From NCBI RefSeq assembly GCF_004011805.1, contig NZ_ML137197.1, forward strand, positions 124,001 through 188,000: a stretch of DNA of 64,000 bases, read 5' to 3'. Positions within the stretch are counted from its first letter, which is position 1, and each line of letters opens with the position of its first letter. A program made the position numbers and the translations under genes. The notes beneath the pieces were generated by a model. That model saw only the letters and a program-made list of their open reading frames with translations, searched no databases and had not been told where the DNA came from. The DNA is from Piscinibacter defluvii. Lineage in GTDB: Bacteria > Pseudomonadota > Gammaproteobacteria > Burkholderiales > Burkholderiaceae_C. Shown piece after piece: positions 27,301 to 34,674 of the stretch.

Positions 27301-27348
27301 GTGGACGGATCGCTGACCAGCCTGTCCGACTACACCTTCGGAGCCTGA
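21376..27348 (+). CDS. Calx-beta/RTX protein 2, giant putative type I-secreted protein
   Basis: 1990 residues, preceded by GAGAGG. About eleven Calx-beta domains fill residues 1-1295, in two alternating types: one beginning near SDAIVSESDGY, the other near RDAVVDEKAG. Together they form a unit of about 237 residues repeated several times. A linker (VYSYGRSDDVY) leads to RTX calcium-binding repeats (about 1375-1855) that include near-identical 90-residue modules. The C terminus ends LSDYTFGA, a type I secretion signal like RTX1. There is no Sec signal. The exporter ATPase starts 9 bases after the stop, so RTX2 and its exporter are co-transcribed. Role as adhesin or surface-layer-like protein is inference from architecture. 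Confidence 0.9.
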   Translation: MPSLSVDHVVVSEADGFVDIVIRLTDGGAQPISVNYAFGNITAVNGGGSPDYSVTSSGTLTFDVGVTTQTIRVNLSDNAAVEAFESFRLSLSGATNGALISNTDAVIGIVDNEAGTGTPGLSVRDVVVDEKAGTATFVVLLGGPAGQASGGTVTVDYETYPGTASAGSDYTTTSGTLTFEAGQTVKTVTVSINNDNTPEGAERFFLDLDNVTGGAVILDSRGVGTIGANDATPVAKTRITISDAIVSESDGYVDIVVSLSAPAQAPVSVSYYTANSTAISGGGAPDYFGYGGTNTLNFAVGETTKVVRVELADDITVEGYENFYFILHSASANADIVKEYATIGIVDDDNTVDAPSIVVRDAVVDEKAGTATFVIMLGGPSGQSSNSTVTVDYQTTAGTAAAGTDYATTSGTLTFAAGESVKTVTVDINDDNTPEGAERFFLDLDTPTGGAVILDSRGVATIGASDATSVSKTRITVSDAIVSENDGYVDIVVSLSAPAQAPVTVNYYTSNSTAISGGGAPDYYGVNTNLLNFAVGETTKVVRIELEDSLDTDVEGFENFYFVLYSASANADIVKDYANIGIVDDDNTVDAPIIVVRDAVVDEKAGTATFVVMLGGPNGQSSNSTVTVDYGTTAGTATAGADYATTSGTLTFAAGESVKTVTVDIADDNTPEGAERFFLDLDTATGGALILDSRGVATIGASDATQVSKTRISVSDAIVSESDGYIDVVVSLSAPAQAPVTVSYYTDNSTAISGGGSPDYFGSNSHVLNFAVGETTKVVRFELEDSLDTDVEGYENFYFVLHSASANADIVKDYANIGIVDDDNTVDNPIVIVRDAVVDEKAGTATFVVMLGGPNGQSSNSTVTVDYRTTNGTATAGTDYTAILDGTLTFAAGESVKTVTVDINDDGATEGAERFFLDLDTATGGAVILDSRGVATIGASDGTQVSKTRISVSDAIVSESDGYIDVVVSLSAPAQAPVTVSYYTSNSTAVSGGGAPDYFGANSHVLNFAVGETTKVVRFEIEDSLNTDIENYENFYFILHSASANADIVKDYANIGIVDDDNTVDNPIVVVRDAVVDEKAGTATFVVMLGGPNGQSSNNTVTVDYDTTTAGTATAGSDFTATSGTLTFAAGETVKTVTVDIRDDATTEGRERVNLVLSDATGGALIVDANGVAEIGASDAGGGLPPTISVADATVAEGDGYIDVVVSLSAPAQTPVTVNYYTSNSTAVSGGGAPDYWGPGTHTLNFAAGETTKVVRIEIEDDFNPENIESFNFNLITPSGATIAKAVGVINIVDDDNPGVNVYSYGRSDDVYTVASNTDVLVENAGGGTDLVRSSITYTLRDNLENLTLTGSAGISGIGNTLNNVLTGNSGNNRLNGDSGNDTLDGRGGADTMTGGAGNDNFLVDNAGDIVVEAAGGGTDTVLSNRTYTLLANLENLTLTGSSAINGTGNTLNNVLTGNGANNSLNGGSGNDTLIGGLGADTMIGGAGNDLMVVDNAGDVVTEAAAGGTDTVQINRSYTLLANFENLTLTGSSAINGTGNALNNVLTGNGANNSLNGGSGNDTLIGGLGADTMIGGAGNDLMVVDNAGDVVTEAAAGGTDTVQSSRSYSLLANFENLTLTGSSAINGTGNTLNNVLTGNGARNSLNGGSGNDTLNGGLGADTMIGGTGNDTFLVDNVGDVVTEAAAGGTDTVQVNRTYTLLANLENLTLTGSSAINGTGNTLNNVLTGNGANNVLNGGTGNDTMIGGAGNDTYVVNVLTDVVTEATGGGTDTVQSGLSYTLGLNVERLTLTGSSAVNGTGNSLNNLLTGNSANNSLNGSTGNDTLNGGAGNDTMIGGAGNDALTGGLGNDTFHFTSLAGSDAVTDFNSVNDTFRFSQATIRIGDGDTVVDNGQTRSNFAPHAASAEVVVVTDGQVFGTIDAGSAAAVIGSASSNYAVGATRLFVVDNGAQTGIFLFTSSGANALVSASELTQIALVDGSLTSLSDYTFGA
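21745..24830 (+). repeat. Tandem ~711-bp repeats (paired Calx-beta domains) in RTX2
   Basis: The GACGAGAAGGCCGG landmark recurs at 21760, 22468, 23179, 23890 and 24604, that is at spacings of 708, 711, 711 and 714 bases, all multiples of three. Each unit encodes one Calx-beta domain of each type. Units 2 to 4 are highly similar at DNA level, so copy number could vary between strains. Outer boundaries are approximate. Confidence 0.85.
25651..26730 (+). repeat. Tandem 270-bp repeats (90-residue RTX modules) in RTX2
   Basis: Units begin at 25651, 25921, 26191 and 26461. Each encodes a segment starting R-x-Y-x-LLAN, then LENLTLTG or FENLTLTG, AINGTGN, and two RTX nonapeptide clusters. The first three are nearly identical; the fourth matches in its first half and then diverges. 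This looks like recent unequal exchange. Confidence 0.85.
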
Positions 27349-27357
27349 GCCTCGACC

Positions 27358-29082
27358 ATGCTGGCCTTCCTGCGGGCGCACGCCCGCTTCTTCCTCGCGG
27401 CGGGGCTGTTCAGCCTGGTGATCAACCTGGCGCTGCTCGCCCCGTCGCTCTACATGCTGCAGGTGTTCGACCGCGTGCTGTCCACGCGCAGTGTCGAAAC
27501 GCTGGTGATGCTGTCGCTGATCACCGGCGGCGCCCTGCTGCTGATGTTCGCGCTCGACCTGGTGCGCGCCCGGCTGCTGGTGCTGCTGGGCGCCCTGTTC
27601 GAGCGCGGCGTCGGCCGGCGCACGCTGGAGCTGGTGCTCGACTCGGTGGCGACACCCGGTTCGCCGGTGCACCAGCACGCGCTGCGCGACGTCGGCGCGC
27701 TGCGCGCCTTCCTCTCCGGGCCCGGCATCGTGGCGCTGTTCGACGCGCCCTGGATGCCGATCTACATCGTCGTGATCGCGCTGTTCAGCCCGGTGCTGGG
27801 CCTGCTGGCGCTGGCCAGCGCGATCGTCCTGGTGATCCTGACCTGGATCAACGAGCGCACCACCCGCGCCGCGCTCGAGCAGGCCCAGCAGCAGATGCGC
27901 GACGCCGGCCAGTTCGTCGACGCGGTGATGCGCAACACCGAGGTGGTGCATGCGCTGGGCATGGCGCCGGCGGTGGCGCGGCGCTGGGAGGGCCAGTCCG
28001 GCGCGCTGCAGACGCGCCAGCTCGGCATCCAGCGCATTGCCGGGCTGGTGGGCTCGGCAACGCGCTTCTTCCGCCAGTCGGTGCAGGTGGTGATGATGGC
28101 CGCGGCGGCCTGGCTGGTGATCGAGCAGCTGGCCACGCCGGGCGTGATGATCGCCGTCACCATCATCCTCGGCCGCGCGCTGGCGCCGGTCGAGCAGCTG
28201 GTCGGTCAGTGGAAGGCGCTGGTCGAGGCGCGCCTGGCCTGGCGCCGGCTCGACGGCCTGCTCGGCCGCGACGCGGCGCAGCGCTTTGCCGCCCTGCCCG
28301 AACCCACCGGCGCGATCACGGTCGAGGGCCTGACCTACGTGCCGCCGGGGGCGCAGAAGCCGGTGGTGCAGCGTGTCAGCGTCGAGATCGCCGCCGGGGA
28401 GGTGCTGGCGCTGATCGGGCCGAGCGGCTCGGGCAAGTCCACCCTGGCGCGGCTGCTGCTCGGCGTGCTGCCGCCCAGTGCCGGCGCGGTGCGGCTGGAT
28501 GGCGCGGCGCTCTCGCAATGGGACCCCGACCGCCTCGGCCGGCACCTCGGCTACCTGCCGCAGGACGTCGGCCTGTTCGCCGGCACGGTGGCCGACAACA
28601 TCGCCCGGCTGGGCGATGCGCACAGCGAGGAGGTGGTGCTGGCCGCCCAGCGCGCCCAGGTGCACGACCTGATCGTGCGCCTGCCCAAGGGCTACGACAC
28701 GCCGGTCGGCGAAGGCGGCCGGTTCCTCTCCGGCGGGCAGCGCCAGCGGGTCGCGCTGGCACGTGCCTTCTACGGCAACCCGCGCATCGTCGTGCTCGAC
28801 GAGCCGAACGCGCACCTCGACACCGAGGGCGAGCAGGCGCTGGCGCGGGCCATCGCCGACGCGCGCGCCCGCGGCACGACCGTCGTGCTGATCACGCAGC
28901 GCACCCAGATCCTCTCGGTGGCCGACCGCATCATGGTGATGCGCGACGGCATGGTCGAGCGCATCGGCGTGCGCCAGGACAAGGCCGCGGAGGCGGCGGC
29001 TGCCGGCGCCCCCGCCGGCGATCACCCGCCCGGCGCCAAGCCGCCGGTGCTGCAGGCCGCGCGCGCCCAGGGGACCGCATGA
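27358..29082 (+). CDS. Type I secretion system permease/ATPase (PrtD family)
   Basis: 574 residues. The N-terminal membrane domain (about 1-300, six hydrophobic segments) starts directly with LAFLRAHARFF, with no C39 peptidase-like domain, as in PrtD-type exporters. The ATPase domain has Walker A GPSGSGKS at 354-361, signature LSGGQRQR and Walker B IVVLDEP. It energises export of RTX proteins across both membranes together with a membrane-fusion protein and an outer-membrane channel. It starts 9 bases after RTX2 and its stop overlaps the next start (ATGA). Confidence 0.92.
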   Translation: MLAFLRAHARFFLAAGLFSLVINLALLAPSLYMLQVFDRVLSTRSVETLVMLSLITGGALLLMFALDLVRARLLVLLGALFERGVGRRTLELVLDSVATPGSPVHQHALRDVGALRAFLSGPGIVALFDAPWMPIYIVVIALFSPVLGLLALASAIVLVILTWINERTTRAALEQAQQQMRDAGQFVDAVMRNTEVVHALGMAPAVARRWEGQSGALQTRQLGIQRIAGLVGSATRFFRQSVQVVMMAAAAWLVIEQLATPGVMIAVTIILGRALAPVEQLVGQWKALVEARLAWRRLDGLLGRDAAQRFAALPEPTGAITVEGLTYVPPGAQKPVVQRVSVEIAAGEVLALIGPSGSGKSTLARLLLGVLPPSAGAVRLDGAALSQWDPDRLGRHLGYLPQDVGLFAGTVADNIARLGDAHSEEVVLAAQRAQVHDLIVRLPKGYDTPVGEGGRFLSGGQRQRVALARAFYGNPRIVVLDEPNAHLDTEGEQALARAIADARARGTTVVLITQRTQILSVADRIMVMRDGMVERIGVRQDKAAEAAAAGAPAGDHPPGAKPPVLQAARAQGTA

Positions 29083-30428
29083 GCACCCCCCTCGCCAACA
29101 CCCTGCCCGCGCCGACCGAGCCGGCCGACCTGGCCGCGCAGTGGACCGCCGCGGCGCGCTGGGCCGGCTGGGCCGGCGCCGCCTCGATCGTGGTGGCGGT
29201 CGCCGCGATGCTGGCCTGGGCGGTCTGGGCCCCGCTGGGCGGCGCGATCGTCGCGATGGGCCTGGTCAAGGTCGACACCAACCGCAAGACCGTGCAGCAC
29301 CGCGACGGCGGCATCGTGCGCGAGATCCTGGTGCGCGAGGGCGAGCGGGTGAAGGCCGGCCAGACCCTGGTGGTGCTGGACGACGCCCGCATCGACTCCA
29401 CGCTCGACCAGACCAGCAGCCAGCTCGATGCCTTCCGCATCCGCCAGTCGCGCCTGGATGCCGAGCGCGCGATGGCCCCCGCCTGGAAGCTGCCCGAGAC
29501 CTGGCGCAAGCGCATCGGCGAGCCGCGGCTGGCCGAGATCGTGGCGCGCGAGCAGGCGCTGTTCACCACGCGCCGCGCCGCACTCGACTCGCAGCTGCGC
29601 CAGCTGCGCGACCAGATCGAGGAGGTCAAGCGCGAGATCGCCGCGCGCGAACTCGAGGGCACGTCGGTGCGCTCGGCACTCGCCCAGATGCAGGAGGAGG
29701 TGCGCCTGAACGAGGCGCTGGCCGAGCAGCAGTTCGTCAACAAGACCCGCGTGATGGCGCTGCAGCGCGCCGCCTCTGAATACCAGATGAAGCAGGGCGA
29801 GAACGCGGCCGAGCTGTCGCGTGCCAAGCGCAGCGCCACCGACCTCGAGCTGCGCATGTCCAGCCTGCGCGACGCCTACGTGCAGGAAGCCACCACCGAG
29901 CTGCGCGACGTGAACGGCAAGCTGATCGACCTGGAGGAGCAGCTGCGCAGCGCACGCGACGCCTCCACGCGCAAACTGATCACCGCGCCGGTGGCCGGCC
30001 GGGTGGTCGACCTCAAGCTCACCACCCCCGGCGGCACGCTCGGCCCGCGCGACCCGGTGCTCGACATCGTGCCCGACGACAGCCCGCTGATCGTCGACGC
30101 GCGGGTCGGGGTGGACGCGATCGGCGAGTTGCGTGTCGGCCTGCCCACCGACGTGCGCCTGACCACCTACCGCCAGCGCAACACGCCGCTGATCGAGGGC
30201 AAGGTGGTCTACGTCTCGGCCGACTCGCTGGTCGACCGGCAGACCGGCGCGCCCTACTTCGTGGTGCACGTCGAGCTCGACCGTGCCTCGCTGGAGCATG
30301 CCGGCAACCCGGCGGTGCTGCCGGGCATGGGCGCCGAGGTGTTCGTGCGCACCCGCGAGCGCAGCGCGATCGACTACCTGGTCGAGCCGCTGACCAACGC
30401 GATGCGGCGCTCGATGCGCGAGTACTGA
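29079..30428 (+). CDS. Type I secretion membrane-fusion protein (HlyD/PrtE family)
   Basis: 449 residues. A single membrane anchor (about 28-50) follows a cytoplasmic N terminus. The lipoyl-like half motif (GGIVREILVREGERVKAGQ) begins near residue 75, a long coiled coil spans about 110-300, and the second lipoyl half plus beta-barrel domain completes the HlyD fold. The start overlaps the exporter stop. It would bridge the PrtD-type ABC exporter to a TolC-like channel. No TolC-type gene follows it: the next gene is convergent, directly after the stop, so the channel must be encoded elsewhere. Confidence 0.9.
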   Translation: MSTPLANTLPAPTEPADLAAQWTAAARWAGWAGAASIVVAVAAMLAWAVWAPLGGAIVAMGLVKVDTNRKTVQHRDGGIVREILVREGERVKAGQTLVVLDDARIDSTLDQTSSQLDAFRIRQSRLDAERAMAPAWKLPETWRKRIGEPRLAEIVAREQALFTTRRAALDSQLRQLRDQIEEVKREIAARELEGTSVRSALAQMQEEVRLNEALAEQQFVNKTRVMALQRAASEYQMKQGENAAELSRAKRSATDLELRMSSLRDAYVQEATTELRDVNGKLIDLEEQLRSARDASTRKLITAPVAGRVVDLKLTTPGGTLGPRDPVLDIVPDDSPLIVDARVGVDAIGELRVGLPTDVRLTTYRQRNTPLIEGKVVYVSADSLVDRQTGAPYFVVHVELDRASLEHAGNPAVLPGMGAEVFVRTRERSAIDYLVEPLTNAMRRSMREY

Positions 30429-31583
30429 TCACCGGTACACCAGCCCCGAGAGCCGCCAGGCCAGCGTGCGGCGCACCGCGGGCAGCCGCGCGAGCAGGCG
30501 CAGGAGCCCGTTGCGCAGCGGCCGCAGCGCCCGCGGCACGGTGGCCAGGCGCGTGAGCCGGTCGGCCAGCGCCACCACCGCCTGCGCCGCCGGGCGGCGC
30601 TGCCCGCCGTAGGCCTCCAGCGCGCCGCGGTCGCCCGCCAGCGCACGCTGCAGCGCCTCGGCCAGCGCCATCGCGTCCAGGATGCCGGCGTTCATGCCCT
30701 GCCCGCCGGCCGGGCTGTGAACGTGCGCGGCGTCACCCGCCAGCAGCACGCGCCCGGCGCGGTAGGCGTCGGCCACGCGGTGGTGCACGCGGAAGCGCGA
30801 ACCCCACAGCACCTCGGTGATGCGGGCCCGCCGGGCCTGCGGGCCGCGCGCATCGAGCAGCGCCTGCACGAAGCCGGCGTCGGGCCGCTCCGGCGCCTGG
30901 TCGACGGTGGCGACGATGCGGTGCACGCCGCCGGGCAGCGGCGCCGCCACCACCATGCCGGCAGGCGAGAAGTACAGGATCACCTCGTCGTGCGGCAGCT
31001 CGCCCTCGGCGCGCACGTCGGCCAGCACGAAGGACTCGTCGTAGCTGCCGCCGGAGAAGCCGATGCGCGCACGCTCGCGGACCGTGCTGTGCATGCCGTC
31101 GGCGCCGACCACGTAGCGTGTGCGCAGGGTCCGGCCGTCGGACAGCCGCGCGCTCACGCCGCGTTCGTCCTGCGCCAGGTCGAGCAGCTCGCAGGGGCGC
31201 TGCACGCGTCCGCCGAGCTCGGTCAGGCGGTCCAGCAGCACCTGCTCGGTGACGGCCTGCGAGACCATCAGCGTGAATGGGTAGCGCGTGGGCAGCCGCT
31301 CGAAGCCGATCGGCACCAGCACACGGTCACGATCCCGGATCGTGAAGCGCTGCGCCTGCAGGCCGCGCGCCACCAGGCGCGCCGACACCTGCAGCGGCTC
31401 CAGCACCTCCAGCGTGCGGGCATGCACGACGGCCGCGCGCGAGGTGTTCTCGCCGGCCGCCTGGCGGTCGATCACGAGCGCGGGAATGCCGCGCAGCGCG
31501 AGTGCCGTGGCCAGGGTCAGGCCGGCCGGGCCGGCGCCGACGATCAGCACGTCGGCATCGTAGGGAACGGGGGTCTCAGGCAT
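30429..31583 (-). CDS. FAD-dependent aromatic-ring monooxygenase (UbiH/PheA-type)
   Basis: 384 residues. The N-terminal FAD-binding GxGxxG is GAGPAG (16-21), and the second FAD motif is the GDAAH of VLLAGDAAHVHSP in the C-terminal part, followed by GGQGMN. These are hallmarks of class A flavin monooxygenases, which hydroxylate aromatic compounds with NAD(P)H and O2. The ATG overlaps the 3' end of the RND pump gene by 8 bases, so it is the last gene of the efflux operon. It may modify a compound handled by the pump, for example inactivating an antibiotic or aromatic toxicant; substrate unknown. Confidence 0.85.
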   Translation of the reverse strand: MPETPVPYDADVLIVGAGPAGLTLATALALRGIPALVIDRQAAGENTSRAAVVHARTLEVLEPLQVSARLVARGLQAQRFTIRDRDRVLVPIGFERLPTRYPFTLMVSQAVTEQVLLDRLTELGGRVQRPCELLDLAQDERGVSARLSDGRTLRTRYVVGADGMHSTVRERARIGFSGGSYDESFVLADVRAEGELPHDEVILYFSPAGMVVAAPLPGGVHRIVATVDQAPERPDAGFVQALLDARGPQARRARITEVLWGSRFRVHHRVADAYRAGRVLLAGDAAHVHSPAGGQGMNAGILDAMALAEALQRALAGDRGALEAYGGQRRPAAQAVVALADRLTRLATVPRALRPLRNGLLRLLARLPAVRRTLAWRLSGLVYR

Positions 31584-34500
31584 GGGTTTCTCCAGCAGCA
31601 GTCCGGGGGGTGGGCACGGCGGTCCGCGTGAAGCGCCGGCCCAGCCGGCGCTTGAGGTCATCGACGAGGGTGAAGACGACCGGCACGTACAGCAGCGACA
31701 GCAGCGTCGAGGTGAGCAGCCCGCCGATCACGGCGATGGCCATCGGCGCGCGGAAGTCGGCGTCGGCGCCGATCTTCAGGGCGATCGGCAGCATGCCGGC
31801 GCCCATCGCCACGGTGGTCATCAGGATCGGGCGGGCGCGCTTGCTGCACGCATCCAGCATGGCCGCGCTGCGGCTCGCACCTCCCTGCAGGGCGACCAGC
31901 GCGTACTCGACCAGCAGGATCGAGTTCTTGGTCACGATGCCCATCAGCATCAGGATGCCGATGGTCGCCGGCAGCGACATCGCCTCGCCGGCCGCCAGCA
32001 GCAGGCCGAGCGCCCCACCGATGGACAGCGGCAGCGCAGCCATGATGGTCAGCGGCTGCGCGAAGTCGTGGAACAGCAGCACCAGCACGCAGTACACCAG
32101 CAGCACGCCGGCCACCATCGCGACGCCGAAGTCCTCGAACAGCTGCTTCATGCGCTCGCTGTCGCCGTACACGGCCTGCTTCACGTCGGCCGGCAGCTCG
32201 CGGATGGCCGGCAGGCGCGCGATCGCCTCGTTCACCTCGCCCAGCGGCGCACCGGCCACGTCGGCCTTGATGCTGACGCTGCGCCGGCGGTCGAAGCGCG
32301 TGATCTGCGCCGGCCCGCTGCCCATCTCGAGCTGCGCCACGCTCGCCAGCGTGACGCTGCGCCCGTCGGCGGTCGGCACGGGCAGCAGGCGCAGCGTGTC
32401 CAGGTCGCTGCGCGATTCGGTGGCCAGCTGGGTGCGGATCGCCAGGCTGCGCTCGTCCAGGTGCAGCTTGGGCAGCTGCGCGGTGGTGTCGCCGATGGTC
32501 GCCACGCGCACCGTGGTGGCGATGTCGGCCACGGTCACGCCGAGGTCGGCGGCACGTGCCGGGTCCGGCCGTACCAGCACCTCGGGGCGGCGCAGGCCGC
32601 TGGCCGCGGCCGGGTTGCCCACGCCCGGCACGCTGCGCATCTCGCGCTCCAGGCGCTCGGCGGCGCGCTCCAGCGCCGCGGGGTTGTCGCTGACCAGCAC
32701 CACGTCGAGCACCTCGCCGGCCTCGCCGCCGCCGAAGCGGAAGCGCAGGCCCGGGATGGCACGCAGCTCGGGCTCGAGCCGCTTCTCGAACTCGCGCTGC
32801 GACAGCGTGCGCCGGCCCGGCGGCACGAGCGCGAGCGTCAGCGTGCCCGAGCGCAGCTCGGCGTTCGTGCTGCTGCCCATCGCGTCGAGCTGCGCGCCGG
32901 CGCCGATGGTGGTCAGCACGCCGGTCACCTCGGGGTGCCGAGCGATCACCCGGCGCGCCTGCGCGGCAGCGGCGCTGGTCTCGGCCAGCGTCGCACCGGG
33001 CGGCAGCTCGAAGGTGATGGTGCTCATGGCCCGGTCGCTGGCCGGGATAAAGCCGCTGGGCAGCAGCGGCGCCAGGGCGATCGAGCCGGCGAACAGCAGC
33101 ACGCCGGAGGCCAGGCTCAGCCCGCGGTGCGCCAGCCCCCAGCGCACCAGCGCCAGGTAGCGCTGCATCAGCGGGCCGTCTTCCTGCGCCGCGCCGTGCG
33201 GCTTGAGCCAGTAGGCGCCCATCACCGGCGTGAGCAGGCGCGCCACCAGCAGCGAGAGCAGCACCGCGATCGCCACCGAGATGCCGAACTGGCGGAAGAA
33301 CTGCCCCGGCACGCCCGACATGAAGCTGACCGGCACGAACACCGCGACGATGGCCAAGGTGGTGGCCACCACCGCCAGGCCGATCTCGTCGGCCGCGTCC
33401 AGCGCCGCCTGCAGCGCCGACTTGCCCATGCGCATGTGGCGCACGATGTTCTCGACCTCGACGATCGCGTCGTCGACCAGGATGCCCACCACCAGCGACA
33501 GCCCGAGCAGCGTGATCAGGTTCAGCGTGAAGCCGAGCCAGGACATGAAGAAGAAGGTGGGGATCACCGACAGCGGCATTGCCACGGCCGAGATCAGCGT
33601 GGCGCGCCAGTCGCGCAGGAACCACCAGACCACGATCACCGCCAGCAGCGCGCCGAGCACCAGCGCCTCGATCGACGCGGCGTAGGACTCCTTCGTGAAC
33701 TCGACCGTCGAGTTGAACAGCGCGATCCGCATCTGCGGGTGCGCGGCCGACAGCCTGTCGACCGCGCGCTCGATGCCGCGCGCCACGTCCACCGACGACG
33801 AGCCGACACCGCGCATCACCTGGAAGGCCACCACGCGCTCCTCGCCGACGAAGGCGTCCTGGCTCGCGTCGGCGCTGCCGTCGAGCACCTCGCCCAGATC
33901 GCTCAGCAGCACCGCGCGGCCGTCGCGCAGCGTGATCTGCAGCGCGCGCAGCGTGTCCACGCCGGTGGCGCCGCCGAGCGTGCGGATGCTCTGCTCGCGG
34001 CCACCGACCTCGGCCTTGCCGCCGGGCAGGTTGACGTTGACCTCCCTGAGCTGGCGGCTCACCTCGGCCGCGGTGATGCCGTAGGCGGCCAGGCGCTGCG
34101 GCTGCAGCACGATGCGCACCTCGCGGTCGACGCCGCCGATGCGCTTCACCTGCCCGACGCCCGGCACGGTGAGCAGCGTCTTGGCCACCTCGTTGTCGAC
34201 GAACCAGGACAGCTCGGCCGGCGTCCGGCCCGCGGCCTGGACCGTGTAGGTCATCATCGGCCCGCCCGAGGTGGTCATGCGCGTGATGACCGGCTCGTCG
34301 ATGTCGCCCGGCAGCTCGCCGCGCACGCGGGTCAGCGCATCGCGCACGTCGTTGACGGCGCGGTCGATGTCCTTGCCGAACTGGAACTCGATGGCGGTAC
34401 GCGAGCTGCCGTCCGACAGCGTCGACATGATGTGCGACACGTCGCCGACCGTGGCCACCGCGTTCTCGACGATGCGCGTGACCTGCGCCTCCAGCTCGGC

Positions 34501-34674
34501 CGGGGCCGCGCCGGGCTGGTTCACCGTCACGGTGACGACCGGGATGTCGACGTCCGGGAACTGGTTGATGCCCAGCCTGTGGAAGCCCAGCAGCCCGGCG
34601 AAGGTCAGCAGGACGAAGAGGATGATCGGCGGGATCGGCTGGCGGATCGCGTTCGCCGAGAGGTTCTGCATCAT
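31576..34674 (-). CDS. RND efflux transporter, inner-membrane pump
   Basis: 1032 residues, the usual RND length, with twelve predicted membrane segments and two large periplasmic loops. The proton-relay acidic pair of the fourth membrane segment is present in GILVDDAIVEVENI. The start codon overlaps the membrane-fusion gene stop (ATGA); a second ATG follows immediately and could serve equally. The HAE-type sequence suggests export of amphiphilic organics rather than metals. It operates with the fusion protein and outer-membrane factor just upstream. Confidence 0.92.
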   Translation of the reverse strand: MMQNLSANAIRQPIPPIILFVLLTFAGLLGFHRLGINQFPDVDIPVVTVTVNQPGAAPAELEAQVTRIVENAVATVGDVSHIMSTLSDGSSRTAIEFQFGKDIDRAVNDVRDALTRVRGELPGDIDEPVITRMTTSGGPMMTYTVQAAGRTPAELSWFVDNEVAKTLLTVPGVGQVKRIGGVDREVRIVLQPQRLAAYGITAAEVSRQLREVNVNLPGGKAEVGGREQSIRTLGGATGVDTLRALQITLRDGRAVLLSDLGEVLDGSADASQDAFVGEERVVAFQVMRGVGSSSVDVARGIERAVDRLSAAHPQMRIALFNSTVEFTKESYAASIEALVLGALLAVIVVWWFLRDWRATLISAVAMPLSVIPTFFFMSWLGFTLNLITLLGLSLVVGILVDDAIVEVENIVRHMRMGKSALQAALDAADEIGLAVVATTLAIVAVFVPVSFMSGVPGQFFRQFGISVAIAVLLSLLVARLLTPVMGAYWLKPHGAAQEDGPLMQRYLALVRWGLAHRGLSLASGVLLFAGSIALAPLLPSGFIPASDRAMSTITFELPPGATLAETSAAAAQARRVIARHPEVTGVLTTIGAGAQLDAMGSSTNAELRSGTLTLALVPPGRRTLSQREFEKRLEPELRAIPGLRFRFGGGEAGEVLDVVLVSDNPAALERAAERLEREMRSVPGVGNPAAASGLRRPEVLVRPDPARAADLGVTVADIATTVRVATIGDTTAQLPKLHLDERSLAIRTQLATESRSDLDTLRLLPVPTADGRSVTLASVAQLEMGSGPAQITRFDRRRSVSIKADVAGAPLGEVNEAIARLPAIRELPADVKQAVYGDSERMKQLFEDFGVAMVAGVLLVYCVLVLLFHDFAQPLTIMAALPLSIGGALGLLLAAGEAMSLPATIGILMLMGIVTKNSILLVEYALVALQGGASRSAAMLDACSKRARPILMTTVAMGAGMLPIALKIGADADFRAPMAIAVIGGLLTSTLLSLLYVPVVFTLVDDLKRRLGRRFTRTAVPTPRTAAGETHA

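Noticed and set aside
21343-29025. Two adjoining minus-strand open frames (1050 and 1509 codons) opposite RTX2 and the exporter
   Set aside because: They mirror the tandem repeats of RTX2 and show no recognisable domains; they continue antisense across the clearly real exporter gene.
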